A model generated the notes under the pieces. It was not told the DNA's origin. It was given only the letters and a program-made list of their open reading frames with translations, and did no database searches. 46,026 nucleotides of DNA from Nitrosomonas sp. (GTDB lineage: Bacteria; Pseudomonadota; Gammaproteobacteria; Burkholderiales; Nitrosomonadaceae). Made by a program: the position numbers and the translations under genes. Location: contig JAGNZK010000016.1 of assembly GCA_017984435.1 (NCBI GenBank), forward strand, positions 1 through 46,026, written 5' to 3'. Below, in pieces: positions 1 to 9,130 of this stretch (position 1 is the first letter of the stretch; the number at the start of each line of letters is the position of its first letter).

Positions 1-57
1 GTAATCCGCCAGCAAGCTATCAATTAAGTTAGTCGGTAGGGATTTAGGTGTAGTCAT
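1..57 (-). CDS. IS256-family (mutator type) transposase, N-terminal fragment cut by window edge
   Basis: Reading leftward from an ATG at 57, the first 19 codons are open to the window edge and read MTTPKSLPTNLIDSLLADY. This resembles the usual N-terminus of IS256-family DDE transposases, in which an LIDSLLADY-like stretch precedes the conserved helix. A GGAG ribosome-binding site lies at 63-66. The gene starts about 68 bases inside the inferred insertion junction near 121-126, a typical distance for this family. Only the N-terminus is visible, so whether the element is intact cannot be judged. Family assignment rests on a short match. Confidence 0.7.
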   Translation of the reverse strand, partial: MTTPKSLPTNLIDSLLADY

Positions 58-126
58 TTTTACTCCAAAAATAAATACGCAGTTTCCTGCTAAATGACCA
101 TTTACACAAAATTATTTACACCCTCC
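58..126 (-). mobile_element. Probable terminal region of the IS256-family element
   Basis: Between the transposase start and the point where IS3 orfA similarity stops lies a segment that reads, on the minus strand, GAGGGTGTAAATAATTTTGT and onward. It has the look of an IS256-type terminal inverted repeat followed by a short leader. The partner inverted repeat would be left of the window, so the end is inferred from the loss of orfA homology. Confidence 0.5.
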
Positions 127-410
127 AATCCCGCCTTGATGAGCGCGCCTTCTAAAAAATCATTCTCCAACGTGAGCTGTCCAATCTTGGCGTGGAGTAT
201 CTTGAGATCAGGCGCGGCGGCCTTTACTTTTGAATTATGCTCGAATACATCGATTGCAGATTCCTGTTACTGCTGCTTCCATTCCGAAATCTGATTCGGA
301 TGCACATCAAATTGTTCAGCTAACTCAGCCAGTGTCTTGTCACCCTTCAACGCCGCTATTGCCACCTTGGCTTTGAATCCCGCTGCGTGATTCCTTCTCG
401 TCCTTCTCAT
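121..410 (-). pseudogene. IS3-family transposase orfA, interrupted and nonsense-mutated
   Basis: From an ATG at 410 the minus strand encodes [20 protein letters not shown], then a helix-turn-helix segment with [18 protein letters not shown], the signature of IS3-family OrfA (an HTH_Tnp_1-like DNA-binding protein that, with OrfB, forms the transposase). A TAA falls directly after WKQQ where a leucine codon (TTA) is expected, a single-base nonsense change. The same frame then continues as QESAIDVFEHNSKVKAAAPD and ends with LENDFLEGALIKAGL before homology stops abruptly near 126. No orfB is seen. An AAGGAG site precedes the ATG. This is a dead remnant, interrupted by the neighbouring IS256-like element. 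Confidence 0.8.
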
Positions 411-891
411 ACTCTTGCTCCTTTTTTGCCGCGTACTTCACGGATTTAAATTGAGCAAGATTAACACTTATCCGACTGTCCGAATTTGCGAGGCCACTTC
501 TATCAACAGGAGGTAAAACCATTTCAGTCTGGTCGACTTATCCCCAGCGGTGTAGTACGCTATGCCACTATTTCACCTAGTCAATTTTGAATTAGCAGAG
601 CTGGTCAGTTCTTAGTTAGCGGCAACAGATCCGCTATTCCAGCGCAATGACTCTAAATGATCTACGCAGGTTTGCTCATTAGGGAAAGCCCTAATAAGAT
701 CAATAATCGTGTTGAAATTTGTATTTATCACGACATCTACTATAACTGTATATAGTAGATGTATACACTAATATTTTAGTTCTTGGTGTGGAATTGTATA
801 TAGTTACCCAAATAAAAATATAACACCCAGGAATTGCAGTATTTCTTCATTTAACCTCCAGAATCACCACATAACGACTCGTATCATATCA
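411..891. other. Intergenic region with IS debris and a perfect palindrome
   Basis: No convincing gene is present. The part next to 410 probably holds the left end of the IS3 remnant, but I could not delimit its inverted repeat. The stretch 690-860 is AT-rich and contains the palindrome listed separately. It probably carries the promoter for the gene at 892. Confidence 0.5.
733..762. repeat. 12-bp perfect inverted repeat, 6-nt loop
   Basis: ACATCTACTATA (733-744) is exactly complementary to TATAGTAGATGT (751-762) around the loop ACTGTA. There is no T-run after either arm, so it does not look like an intrinsic terminator. It lies 130 bases upstream of the gene at 892. An operator for a dimeric regulator or a small IS relic are both possible. 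Confidence 0.6.
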
Positions 892-1932
892 ATGAATTTA
901 AACCTTCTCATACCCAATCTGTTTTGGCCTAATGTCTCACAACCAGAAATTTACAGTGATCTGTCAATACCATCCTTAGAAATACTACTATCCAAAAGTA
1001 TTTCTATGCGGTATCCATCACAAGAAATGGAAATATGGCTATGCAAGACATTTAAGATAGCAAAGCAACAAAGCTGGCCTATTGCTCCCACAATGTTACA
1101 CGTTGATGGTTCTGATTCAATGAAAACCAGTAAAGATTTCTGGATGCGGGCCGATCCTGTACATCTACGTATTGAACAGAACCACATCATGTTAGCTGAC
1201 AGTCAAGTCTTCAAAATCTCTAAAGAAGAAGCTGAGCAAATAGTGCAAGATTTAAATCGCAGTCTAAGTAGCCACGATTTCTCTTTCTTGCCATTGCGCC
1301 CTGATCGCTGGTATATCCGAGCAGCTAGAAAGCCGGAAATGCAAACACATACACTCAGTCAAGTTACAGGCATGAACATTAATAATTTTTTACCAACAGG
1401 CGATGAAAGTATCATTTGGCATAAAACTTTTAATGAAATTCAGATGTTGCTTCATGAGCACCCAATTAATCTGGTACGCGAGTCTCGCGGCGAACTAATC
1501 ATCAATAGCGTTTGGTTCTGGGGAGGAGGAAATATGCCACAATCGATACAATCTCCTTATACACATATCTGGAGCGATCACGATCTACTCCGTGCATTAG
1601 CATTGGCCAGTAATACGAACCATTCAAAATTACCTCGCGATGCCAGTGAATGGTTACAAACCGGAATAACAGGAAATCATCTTATCGTGCTGGATGCTCT
1701 TCTTGGAAAAGCAAAATATAGAGATGCTTATGGCTGGCGTGAGGCTTTAAAGGATATGGAAAAAAATTGGTTTTCTCCGCTGCACATAGCTCTCAGAAAA
1801 GGAAAAATCAAGCAACTTACTATTACATCCCTCCATGAAAACTCATCTCAGGACTTTGTAATAATGCGTTCTAATTTGTGGAAATTCTGGTTAATGACTA
1901 GATCACTCTCTTCTTACATAGCAAGACACTAA
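892..1932 (+). CDS. RpfE-type regulatory protein (COG4255-like), 346 aa
   Basis: The protein begins MNLNLLIPNLFWP and carries a WFWGGG motif near residue 205, features I associate with the betaproteobacterial family annotated as regulatory protein, RpfE type. In databases it is sometimes mislabelled as a phosphoglycerate-mutase-like protein. The molecular function is not established. No signal peptide or membrane segment is apparent, so it should be cytoplasmic. Start choice rests on the conserved-looking N-terminus, since the ribosome-binding site is weak. In related genomes I recall it often near recJ; here it precedes a PAS-EAL gene by 78 bases on the same strand, so the two may be cotranscribed. 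Confidence 0.65.
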   Translation: MNLNLLIPNLFWPNVSQPEIYSDLSIPSLEILLSKSISMRYPSQEMEIWLCKTFKIAKQQSWPIAPTMLHVDGSDSMKTSKDFWMRADPVHLRIEQNHIMLADSQVFKISKEEAEQIVQDLNRSLSSHDFSFLPLRPDRWYIRAARKPEMQTHTLSQVTGMNINNFLPTGDESIIWHKTFNEIQMLLHEHPINLVRESRGELIINSVWFWGGGNMPQSIQSPYTHIWSDHDLLRALALASNTNHSKLPRDASEWLQTGITGNHLIVLDALLGKAKYRDAYGWREALKDMEKNWFSPLHIALRKGKIKQLTITSLHENSSQDFVIMRSNLWKFWLMTRSLSSYIARH

Positions 1933-2010
1933 TTAGATACAGAATATCTTCATAAGAAGTACGGCAGCAGTTTTATTAGAAATCACAAATATTAAAAACA
2001 AGGAACAGTC

Positions 2011-3540
2011 ATGCAAAAAACCTCTCTATTTAATATTATCAAACCTTATCTAGCTGCTTGTATCGCTCTAACACTTACCATCGCTCTCGCAACCAGTGCA
2101 TATTTTCTTAGTGAACTTGCATTACACTGGTCAATAGCACTATGGTTTTCCTTACTATCTGTATTGATAGTCATTATTATCCAGATAGTATACACAGAAA
2201 AAAACATCAAGAACTACTCAGAGCAATTAGCAGTTAACAAGGAAAGACTTACAAATGAAATAAAACATCGACTATGGGCTGAGAAAACAGCATCAGAAAG
2301 CAAAATAAAATCACTATTTATCGATGAAAATATTCCTGTCATGCTGGCTTATTTTAATAGTGATTTCCGATGCCGTTACCATAATCGAATATTTCGCCGC
2401 TGGTTTGGGTTAAAGCCAGATCAGATAGATGGCCAACTTTTAAAAGAATTCTCAAATGAAGAATTTTCCTCTGATATTCAAAATTGTATTGAAGAGATTT
2501 TAGCCGGAAAAACCGTGCATAACGAGCGTATCCTTAAATCGACCAAAGGCTTTCCCTACATTTTCACGGAACAATACCTTCCGCATCTTGATAATAAGGG
2601 GAAAACTATCGGTTTCTACACATTACATACACCTCGCGCACAAGAAAAAAATCGCGTTTCCTCAAAAAACAATAAGACAGTGAATTCAACCCAACCGATA
2701 CCCAATAAACCCAAAGAAATACTTACCAAAGACAATACAAATCCTCAGTCGAATACTCAAATATCTAAGTCAGGAATCACATCTACACGTATTGCTCAAG
2801 CAATTGAAGATGGAGAATTTAACCTCTACTGCCAAAAAATAAACCCTATAAAACCTGATGACACATCAGCTTCACAACATTACGAAATTCTAATTCGAAT
2901 GCATGAGGAAGAAAATAATCTGATGCCTCCTGGTTCATTCTTACCTCTTGTAGATCAATTTAAAATGATGCCAAAACTGGATCGGTGGATAATAAACCAT
3001 ATTATTCAGTGGTTATCTGTGCACCCAGAAACCAGTTTGGTATTTTATCTTAATGTATCCAAAGACACGTTAAGTGACCAATCTTTCCCTAGTTTCATGC
3101 AAGATCGATTACACGAAATGAAAACCTCCGCTTCCAATCTTTGCTTCGAAATTGAAGTATCGGATGCAGAGACCAATACGGAAAATACACTTATCTTTGC
3201 GCAGAAAATGCGTGAATTAGGTTGTCTTATTTCCCTATGCAGCTTCTGCAATACCCCAGAATCATTAAATTTGCTCGATAAAATGAAAGTTGATTATCTA
3301 AAAATTGATGGAAGTCTAATTTGTAACATACTTCAGGATGAAGAAGATCTAGATAAAGTAAAAACCATTAATCAGCTTGCTCACAATGCTGATGTTAAAA
3401 CAATAGCAGAATTAGTTGAAACTGATGACATCATCATGAAACTACAGGAAATTGGTGTTGATTATGCCCAAGGATTTGGCGTTGCAAAACCTCATCCATT
3501 CGAAGATCTTGAATCAGGAAATTCCAAGTTGCAAATCTAA
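2011..3540 (+). CDS. Membrane PAS-EAL protein with degenerate EAL active site, 509 aa
   Basis: Two hydrophobic segments (about residues 12-35 and 38-61) anchor the N-terminus. A basic helical linker, a PAS-like domain (about 100-205), a hydrophilic linker and a C-terminal EAL domain (about 260-505) follow. EAL domains hydrolyse cyclic di-GMP. Several signature positions remain: E in YEILIRM, N in FYLNVS, the KID lysine and the QGF segment. The metal-binding DDFG motif, however, is replaced by CSFC near residues 410-413, removing both aspartates. I infer a c-di-GMP-binding or protein-binding receptor rather than a phosphodiesterase. An AAGGAA site precedes the ATG. The gene ends just before the terminator at 3554-3591. 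Confidence 0.85.
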   Translation: MQKTSLFNIIKPYLAACIALTLTIALATSAYFLSELALHWSIALWFSLLSVLIVIIIQIVYTEKNIKNYSEQLAVNKERLTNEIKHRLWAEKTASESKIKSLFIDENIPVMLAYFNSDFRCRYHNRIFRRWFGLKPDQIDGQLLKEFSNEEFSSDIQNCIEEILAGKTVHNERILKSTKGFPYIFTEQYLPHLDNKGKTIGFYTLHTPRAQEKNRVSSKNNKTVNSTQPIPNKPKEILTKDNTNPQSNTQISKSGITSTRIAQAIEDGEFNLYCQKINPIKPDDTSASQHYEILIRMHEEENNLMPPGSFLPLVDQFKMMPKLDRWIINHIIQWLSVHPETSLVFYLNVSKDTLSDQSFPSFMQDRLHEMKTSASNLCFEIEVSDAETNTENTLIFAQKMRELGCLISLCSFCNTPESLNLLDKMKVDYLKIDGSLICNILQDEEDLDKVKTINQLAHNADVKTIAELVETDDIIMKLQEIGVDYAQGFGVAKPHPFEDLESGNSKLQI

Positions 3541-3553
3541 CTGAGCACATTAC

Positions 3554-3591
3554 AAAAGAGGCGCAATTTATGAAAAAATTGCGCCTCTTTT
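3554..3591. terminator. Bidirectional intrinsic terminator
   Basis: A 16-bp perfect stem, AAAAGAGGCGCAATTT against AAATTGCGCCTCTTTT, encloses the loop ATGAAA, with T-runs on both strands. It sits between two convergent genes (PAS-EAL on plus, pntB on minus) and can terminate both. Confidence 0.95.
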
Positions 3592-3614
3592 TATTTTATT
3601 TACACGGCCTTACA

Positions 3615-4994
3615 TCATAATGCCTTGACCATATGCTCAACCACTTTCTTGGCATCTCCAAATATCATCATGGTTTTATCCATATAAAACAGATCATTAT
3701 CAAGACCAGCATAACCCACAGCCATACTACGCTTCACAACCATGACTGTACGTGCTTTATGTGCGTCCAAGATAGGCATACCATAAATTGGGCTACCTGG
3801 AACATTTGCTGCTGGATTCACCACATCATTGGCTCCCAGCACCAACACGACATCCGTATTTGAGAAATCACTGTTAATTTCTTCCATTTCCTGGACTTGT
3901 TCATAAGGAATTTCCGCTTCTGCCAGTAACACGTTCATGTGCCCAGGCATACGTCCAGCTACCGGATGAATAGCAAAACGCACATTGACACCTTTTTCAT
4001 GCAATAATTCAGCCAATTCCTTAACAGCATGCTGCGCTCTTGCAACTGCCAAACCATAGCCAGGAACAATAATTACACTATCCGCATTGCCCATTAAGAA
4101 AGCGGCATCTTCAGCACTCCCGCTACGGTGCGTCTTCTGCACACCATCATCTGCCACCACCGTACCACCATCACTACCAAAACCGCCCAGTATGACGGAT
4201 AGAAATGGCCGATTCATGGCTTTACACATAATATAGGAAAGAATCGCGCCTGAACTTCCTACCAATGATCCAGCGATAATCAACATCGGATTACCTAGAG
4301 AGAAGCCAATACCTGCCGCAGCCCAACCGGAATAGGAATTAAGCATAGATATCACGACTGGCATATCAGCACCGCCTATTGGAACGATAATCAGGAATCC
4401 CAAGATAAAAGCAATCGCGGTCATGACAATGAATGCATTCCAGTTTGTTGTTTCACTAAAGAAAAACCACAAACCAAATCCAATCATGGTGAGTGCCAAC
4501 AACAAATTAATCATATGCTGACCAGTAAAAACGATCGGCGTACCACTCATACGTCCGGACAGTTTCAGGAACGCAATAACCGAGCCTGACCACGTCATGG
4601 CACCGATAAAGGTACCCAGAAACAGCTCCAGTTTGCTACCCGGAGGCAAAATCGCAGGCAAACCAAAAGAAACCGGATTATTAACCGCCGCAATAGCAAT
4701 AAATACGGCCGCTAAACCAACCAGCGAATGCATAAACGCAACCAACTCCGGCATTGCTGTCATTTGCACACGTTGCGCAACCAGTGCACCAATAATACCA
4801 CCTACTGCGATACAACCTAAAATCAAAGGCCAGTTCTGGGTAAGCGTCAAGGTTGTGGCAACCGCAATCGCCATACCAACCATACCGAATAAATTTCCAC
4901 GGCGTGCAGATTCAGGCGAGCTTAGACCTTTTAGTGCCAGTATAAAAAATACCGAAGCCACTAAATATGCAAGTGCTACCATATTTGCTGACAT
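3615..4994 (-). CDS. pntB: NAD(P) transhydrogenase subunit beta
   Basis: This 459-residue protein matches PntB in length and layout: about eight hydrophobic helices in the first 270 residues, then the NADP-binding domain III. Visible motifs include GYGLAVARAQHAV, HPVAGRMPGHMNVLLAEA and LGANDVVNPAA, all typical of domain III. The complex couples hydride transfer from NADH to NADP+ to inward proton movement across the inner membrane, supplying NADPH. The ATG follows directly on the TAA of the preceding pntAb, with an AGGA site inside the end of that gene, so the two are translationally linked. Confidence 0.97.
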   Translation of the reverse strand: MSANMVALAYLVASVFFILALKGLSSPESARRGNLFGMVGMAIAVATTLTLTQNWPLILGCIAVGGIIGALVAQRVQMTAMPELVAFMHSLVGLAAVFIAIAAVNNPVSFGLPAILPPGSKLELFLGTFIGAMTWSGSVIAFLKLSGRMSGTPIVFTGQHMINLLLALTMIGFGLWFFFSETTNWNAFIVMTAIAFILGFLIIVPIGGADMPVVISMLNSYSGWAAAGIGFSLGNPMLIIAGSLVGSSGAILSYIMCKAMNRPFLSVILGGFGSDGGTVVADDGVQKTHRSGSAEDAAFLMGNADSVIIVPGYGLAVARAQHAVKELAELLHEKGVNVRFAIHPVAGRMPGHMNVLLAEAEIPYEQVQEMEEINSDFSNTDVVLVLGANDVVNPAANVPGSPIYGMPILDAHKARTVMVVKRSMAVGYAGLDNDLFYMDKTMMIFGDAKKVVEHMVKAL

Positions 4995-5303
4995 TTACGC
5001 GTTTCCTTTTTTATCTTTTTTCTTGAACATTTCCAGCATACGTTGGCTCACTAGAAATCCACCAAAAACATTAATTGCAGCCAATGTTACTGCAACCGCA
5101 CCTAACCAGACCCCCCAATCGGTTTCAGCCGGTCCGGCTGCTAACATCGCACCCACAAGAATAATGCCGGAAATAGCATTAGTCACTGACATAAGAGGTG
5201 TATGCAAAGCCGGTGTCACATTCCACACGACATGATAGCCAACAAAAATTGCCAGCACAAAAACTGTTAGATTGATAATAACCGGATCAATTTCACCAAT
5301 CAT
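4995..5303 (-). CDS. pntAb: NAD(P) transhydrogenase subunit alpha, membrane part (split PntA C-terminal domain)
   Basis: This 102-residue protein has three hydrophobic helices and the segment [13 protein letters not shown], conserved in the membrane domain of PntA. In E. coli this segment is fused to the NAD-binding domain; here it is a separate gene, as in many alphaproteobacteria and betaproteobacteria. I chose the ATG at 5303, which has GGAG seven bases upstream, over an in-frame codon 30 bases earlier. It is followed with no gap by pntB and preceded by pntAa. Confidence 0.95.
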   Translation of the reverse strand: MIGEIDPVIINLTVFVLAIFVGYHVVWNVTPALHTPLMSVTNAISGIILVGAMLAAGPAETDWGVWLGAVAVTLAAINVFGGFLVSQRMLEMFKKKDKKGNA

Positions 5304-5393
5304 GATTACTCCTTTAAAATTCGTTAATTGCACGTTCTAAACGTGACAATTGAATAGAATGATACGTTAGATTTGCTTGAACCCACCATTCAT

Positions 5394-6521
5394 TTATGGC
5401 TTGCTGATAATTTCTCCGCCCGCACAAACCAATGTTCCAACAATAATTTCGTCGCCGCGATCGATCTTAAGCTCACCACTTTCCGGATCAAGCATCAAAT
5501 TGAGAAAGTTCATTAAGTTTCGTGCATACAATGTACTGGAATCTGCCGCTACCAATCCTGGAATATTTGCAATACCAATCAAATGCACACCATGTTTAAC
5601 CACCGTTTTGTTTAATTCTGACAAAGGACAGTTACCACCCGCTTCAACCGCCATATCGACAATCACCGAACCTGGTTTCATCGCCTGCACAGTCTCTTCT
5701 TTGATCAAAACAGGAGCAGGACGTCCAGGAATTAAAGCAGTCGTGATAATAATATCTGCTGCGATCGCGCGCTCATGTACTAACTCACCTTGACGACGCT
5801 TGTAATCCTCAGACATTTCAGTTGCATACCCACCTGCTGTTTCAGCTTTTGCTTTCTCTTCATCACTAAGCGGTACTTCCACAAACTTGGCGCCCAAGCT
5901 TTCCACTTGCTCTTTGGCTACTGGCCGCACATCAAATGCCTCTACCACAGCACCCAGTCTTTTCGCTGTCGCGATCGCCTGCAAACCCGCAACACCAGCA
6001 CCCAGGATCAGAACTCGTGCCGCTTTTACAGTACCCGCTGCCGTCATCAACATAGGAAAGAATCTCTGATAAACATTAGCTGCCATGATGACCGCTTTAT
6101 AGCCAGCAATATTCGCTTGTGACGATAGAACATCCATATTTTGCGCTCGAGAAATACGCGGCAATTTCTCCATCGCAAATGCAGTCAAACCATGCTGCGC
6201 TAGTGCCTCGATGCCATCCTTCTGATGCGGCAACAGAAGGCCCAACAACACGGCATCCTTTCGCATCATTGCTAATTCAGCAGGTTCCGGACCACGTACT
6301 TTGAGTACAATCTCTGATTGTGCATATAACTCAGCCACATTAGTCACTATAACTGCACCTGCTTCTTGATATGCTGAATCCGGTATGCTAGCGCCTGCAC
6401 CAGCGCCTGATTGTACTGATACTTTATGAACGCCCTTAGCAGCAAATTTCTTCACGGTCTCCGGTGTCGCTGCTACGCGTGTTTCTCCCCCGCGAATCTC
6501 TACGGGTATGCCTATATGCAT
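5394..6521 (-). CDS. pntAa: NAD(P) transhydrogenase subunit alpha, NAD-binding part
   Basis: This 375-residue protein starts MHIGIPVEIRGGETRVAATP, the alanine dehydrogenase/PNT N-terminal domain. It contains the Rossmann motif ILGAGVAGLQAIATAKRLGA (about residues 165-185) and the NAD-domain stretch ALIPGRPAPVLI. It binds NAD(H) on the cytoplasmic side of the transhydrogenase. It lacks membrane helices, which are supplied by pntAb. The ATG at 6521 has a strong GGGGG site eight bases upstream; an in-frame extension of 13 codons lacks support. It is the first gene of pntAa-pntAb-pntB, so the promoter should lie in 6522-6755. Confidence 0.96.
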   Translation of the reverse strand: MHIGIPVEIRGGETRVAATPETVKKFAAKGVHKVSVQSGAGAGASIPDSAYQEAGAVIVTNVAELYAQSEIVLKVRGPEPAELAMMRKDAVLLGLLLPHQKDGIEALAQHGLTAFAMEKLPRISRAQNMDVLSSQANIAGYKAVIMAANVYQRFFPMLMTAAGTVKAARVLILGAGVAGLQAIATAKRLGAVVEAFDVRPVAKEQVESLGAKFVEVPLSDEEKAKAETAGGYATEMSEDYKRRQGELVHERAIAADIIITTALIPGRPAPVLIKEETVQAMKPGSVIVDMAVEAGGNCPLSELNKTVVKHGVHLIGIANIPGLVAADSSTLYARNLMNFLNLMLDPESGELKIDRGDEIIVGTLVCAGGEIISKP

Positions 6522-6755
6522 TGATGATCCCCCTTTTATTACCAGCCCTCTTGCAAACAAAAACCAAAATTGTGCTTAATTCTTTTATTGAACTGCGAAT
6601 TATAAATCAATTTGCACGCAATGCATTACTTGGATCAGGAAAAACCTGATTTGGCTTGATTTTCTAGCTTCACACATCTACTGCAGCAGCAATTAATTAC
6701 CGCTATTCATGATAAATATGAGAGATCTCTGCAAGGCAAGGGCTTCAGAATAATG

Positions 6756-8792
6756 TTACTTATCTACCTTATTGAATTCCTGTTCTAGTTGCTGGGTAAT
6801 CTGCACTAATAACAGAGAAATCTTTGCCAGCAATAATTCTGCATCAAACCAGTTATTATTGATACTGGCTTTTTCCAGCTCTACACATAAATCAGCAAAA
6901 CTTAAAGCGCCGATTGTTCTGGCAGAAGATTTTAATTTATGACCTAAACAACCTAACGCTGGCAAATCCTTTTTAGATTGCGCTATTTTCATTTCCGTCA
7001 ACGTATCATTGGCAACCTCAATGAATTTAAACCCAAATTTACGCACCAAAACCGTATCGTTATGAAACATTTGATACAGAATCGCGATATCAACCGGAAG
7101 TGATTCAGCTGACAATAACTCTTTCTTTCCCACAGCTTCCTTTATTTTATCGCCTTGTAAACCCGATTTATCAACCAACCATTTGGCTAAAATCAAATAC
7201 ATTTGATTGGGGTCAATAGGCTTGGGTATAAAATCATCCATGCCTACAGCCAAGCATTGATTACGATCTTCTGTAGTGACGTTGCCTGTCATTGCAATAA
7301 TACGTTGTCCCGCAAGCTCTGCTGTTTTCCGAATGCGGCGGGTAGCCTCAAGACCATCCATTACTGGCATCTGTGTATCCATTAACACTAGGTCAAATTT
7401 CTCAGTCGCCAAGCGCTCCAGTGCTTCTTGCCCGTTACTCACAATAACTGTCACTGCACCTACCAATCCCAATAAATCCTGAGTTACCAGCTGATTAAAA
7501 GGATTATCCTCAACAATTAAAATGTGAGCATCTCTCATTCGCTCTTGCGCTGCTTCAAGCTCATCCTGTTGCACTATATCTTCTTCGATCTGATTCCCAC
7601 GACCCAGACAGACTGTAAAATGAAATATACTGCCATGACCCAATTCACTCTCAACCCAGATACGCCCCTGCATTAATTCAACCAACTGCTGACTAATCAC
7701 TAAACCAAGACCACTACCACCATACTTACGATAAGTAAAGTTGTCTGCTTGGTTATAGGATTCAAATAAGCGGTCAATCTGCTGAAGACTCAAACCGATA
7801 CCGGTATCACGAACTGAAAATTGTAGCTCCACTGAATCGTGCTGGAACGCACTCACGACTATAGTAATTGTCACCGATCCTTTCTCGGTAAACTTGACTG
7901 CATTACTGGCCAGATTAATGAGTATCTGACCTAAGCGAACAGTATCTCCATGCAAGAAACTGGGTACTTCATCTGAAACATCTATCTTAAAACTCAAACC
8001 CTTATCACGCGCCAAATAACCCATCAGAGAATCCACTCGCGCCAGACATGCACGTATATCGAAATCTTCTTTTGTTAATTCAAGCTTACCTGCTTCGATA
8101 CGCGAAAAATCGAGTACATCATTAATAATATCCAATAATGATTTGGCTGCATGGTTAATCTTTCCCAGATAATTACTTTGTGTTTTATCCAGCTTGGTCT
8201 GCAAGCATAAATGCGACAATCCGATGATGACATTCATCGGAGTCCGGATCTCATGACTCATCGTAGCGAGAAATGAGCTTTTGGATTGATTGGCTGATTC
8301 AGCAGCACGACGCGCAATCATCAACTCCGCACTCAACCGGCTGCGCTCCGCCGCAGCTGCCAAACGCGCCATTAACTCACTGGGATGGAAGGGTTTTGTC
8401 AGATAATCCGTTGCACCAGAATTGATACCATTCACAATACTGTCAGTATCCTCTTCAGAAGTCAGCATAATCACTGGCAACAGCTTCATTTGTTCAGTTT
8501 GTCGGATTCTTTTACACACCTCAAAGCCATTCATACCCGGCATATTCACGTCCAGCAGCACGACATCCACAATATGATCATTGAGTAACTGGAGGGCTTC
8601 TTCGCCGTCTCTTGCCTCCAGAATCTTATACTTATAATTATTCAGCGCGGTACGCACCAGCATACGATTGGTGGCCATATCATCCACGACAAGAATACTA
8701 TACCGCTCATCGCTGGCTTGCACTAATCCCCGATCAATTTCGTTCAATGTAGACACCACGCCTCCACAATGTGTTTCCATACGCAAACTCAA
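6756..8792 (-). CDS. Hybrid signalling protein REC-HisKA-HATPase-REC-HPt, 678 aa
   Basis: Domains in order: receiver 1 (about 32-150, phosphoacceptor D81 in LLDVNMPG), histidine kinase dimerisation with H180 in [12 protein letters not shown], ATPase with N-box [12 protein letters not shown] and G-boxes DTGIGL and GGSGLGL, receiver 2 (about 423-540, D472 in [11 protein letters not shown]), and a C-terminal HPt domain with H618 in [12 protein letters not shown]. It has no transmembrane segment, so it is a cytosolic kinase. It contains all elements of a phosphorelay, and receiver 1 could be fed by the CheA encoded upstream on the same strand. It is separated from cheB by 338 bases, so it may have its own promoter. 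Confidence 0.93.
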   Translation of the reverse strand: MSLRMETHCGGVVSTLNEIDRGLVQASDERYSILVVDDMATNRMLVRTALNNYKYKILEARDGEEALQLLNDHIVDVVLLDVNMPGMNGFEVCKRIRQTEQMKLLPVIMLTSEEDTDSIVNGINSGATDYLTKPFHPSELMARLAAAAERSRLSAELMIARRAAESANQSKSSFLATMSHEIRTPMNVIIGLSHLCLQTKLDKTQSNYLGKINHAAKSLLDIINDVLDFSRIEAGKLELTKEDFDIRACLARVDSLMGYLARDKGLSFKIDVSDEVPSFLHGDTVRLGQILINLASNAVKFTEKGSVTITIVVSAFQHDSVELQFSVRDTGIGLSLQQIDRLFESYNQADNFTYRKYGGSGLGLVISQQLVELMQGRIWVESELGHGSIFHFTVCLGRGNQIEEDIVQQDELEAAQERMRDAHILIVEDNPFNQLVTQDLLGLVGAVTVIVSNGQEALERLATEKFDLVLMDTQMPVMDGLEATRRIRKTAELAGQRIIAMTGNVTTEDRNQCLAVGMDDFIPKPIDPNQMYLILAKWLVDKSGLQGDKIKEAVGKKELLSAESLPVDIAILYQMFHNDTVLVRKFGFKFIEVANDTLTEMKIAQSKKDLPALGCLGHKLKSSARTIGALSFADLCVELEKASINNNWFDAELLLAKISLLLVQITQQLEQEFNKVDK

Positions 8793-9130
8793 TGACTCGA
8801 TAAATATTAATAGCTTTCAGGATCACTCTTTTACTCTTATACAGATTGACTCTGCGTCATCAATAGATATACCAATTCATTTTCTTATGGATTATTGCGA
8901 TATCTTTCTAGCGATAAACACCGCATAACGTTTGAGCTGGGGAAAAGAAAACAAGTTGTTTTGTAATTCGCCGTATCCGTAATGATCTCCTTTCAGGCAA
9001 TCATAATCCTGCACAGCGAGATCCTTTTCCCGGACTGATCAATGCTTCTAGCCGACACGCTTTCTCCTTCCAATACAATACAATACAATTCACATAAAAT
9101 TGTGTCATTGCTGCGCTCGAAGTTTAGCGG
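8793..9130. other. Intergenic region between cheB and the hybrid kinase
   Basis: No gene is supported here. The region has a short run of three CAATA units near 9071-9085 and no clear terminator. It probably holds the promoter for the minus-strand hybrid kinase gene. Confidence 0.4.

Noticed and set aside
4597-5235. 212-codon open frame on the plus strand opposite pntB and pntAb
   Set aside because: It is antisense to two clear transhydrogenase genes and has no family features or supported start.
9071-9085. Three CAATA units that could be a variable repeat
   Set aside because: Three 5-base copies in a non-coding gap are too few to argue for slippage control.
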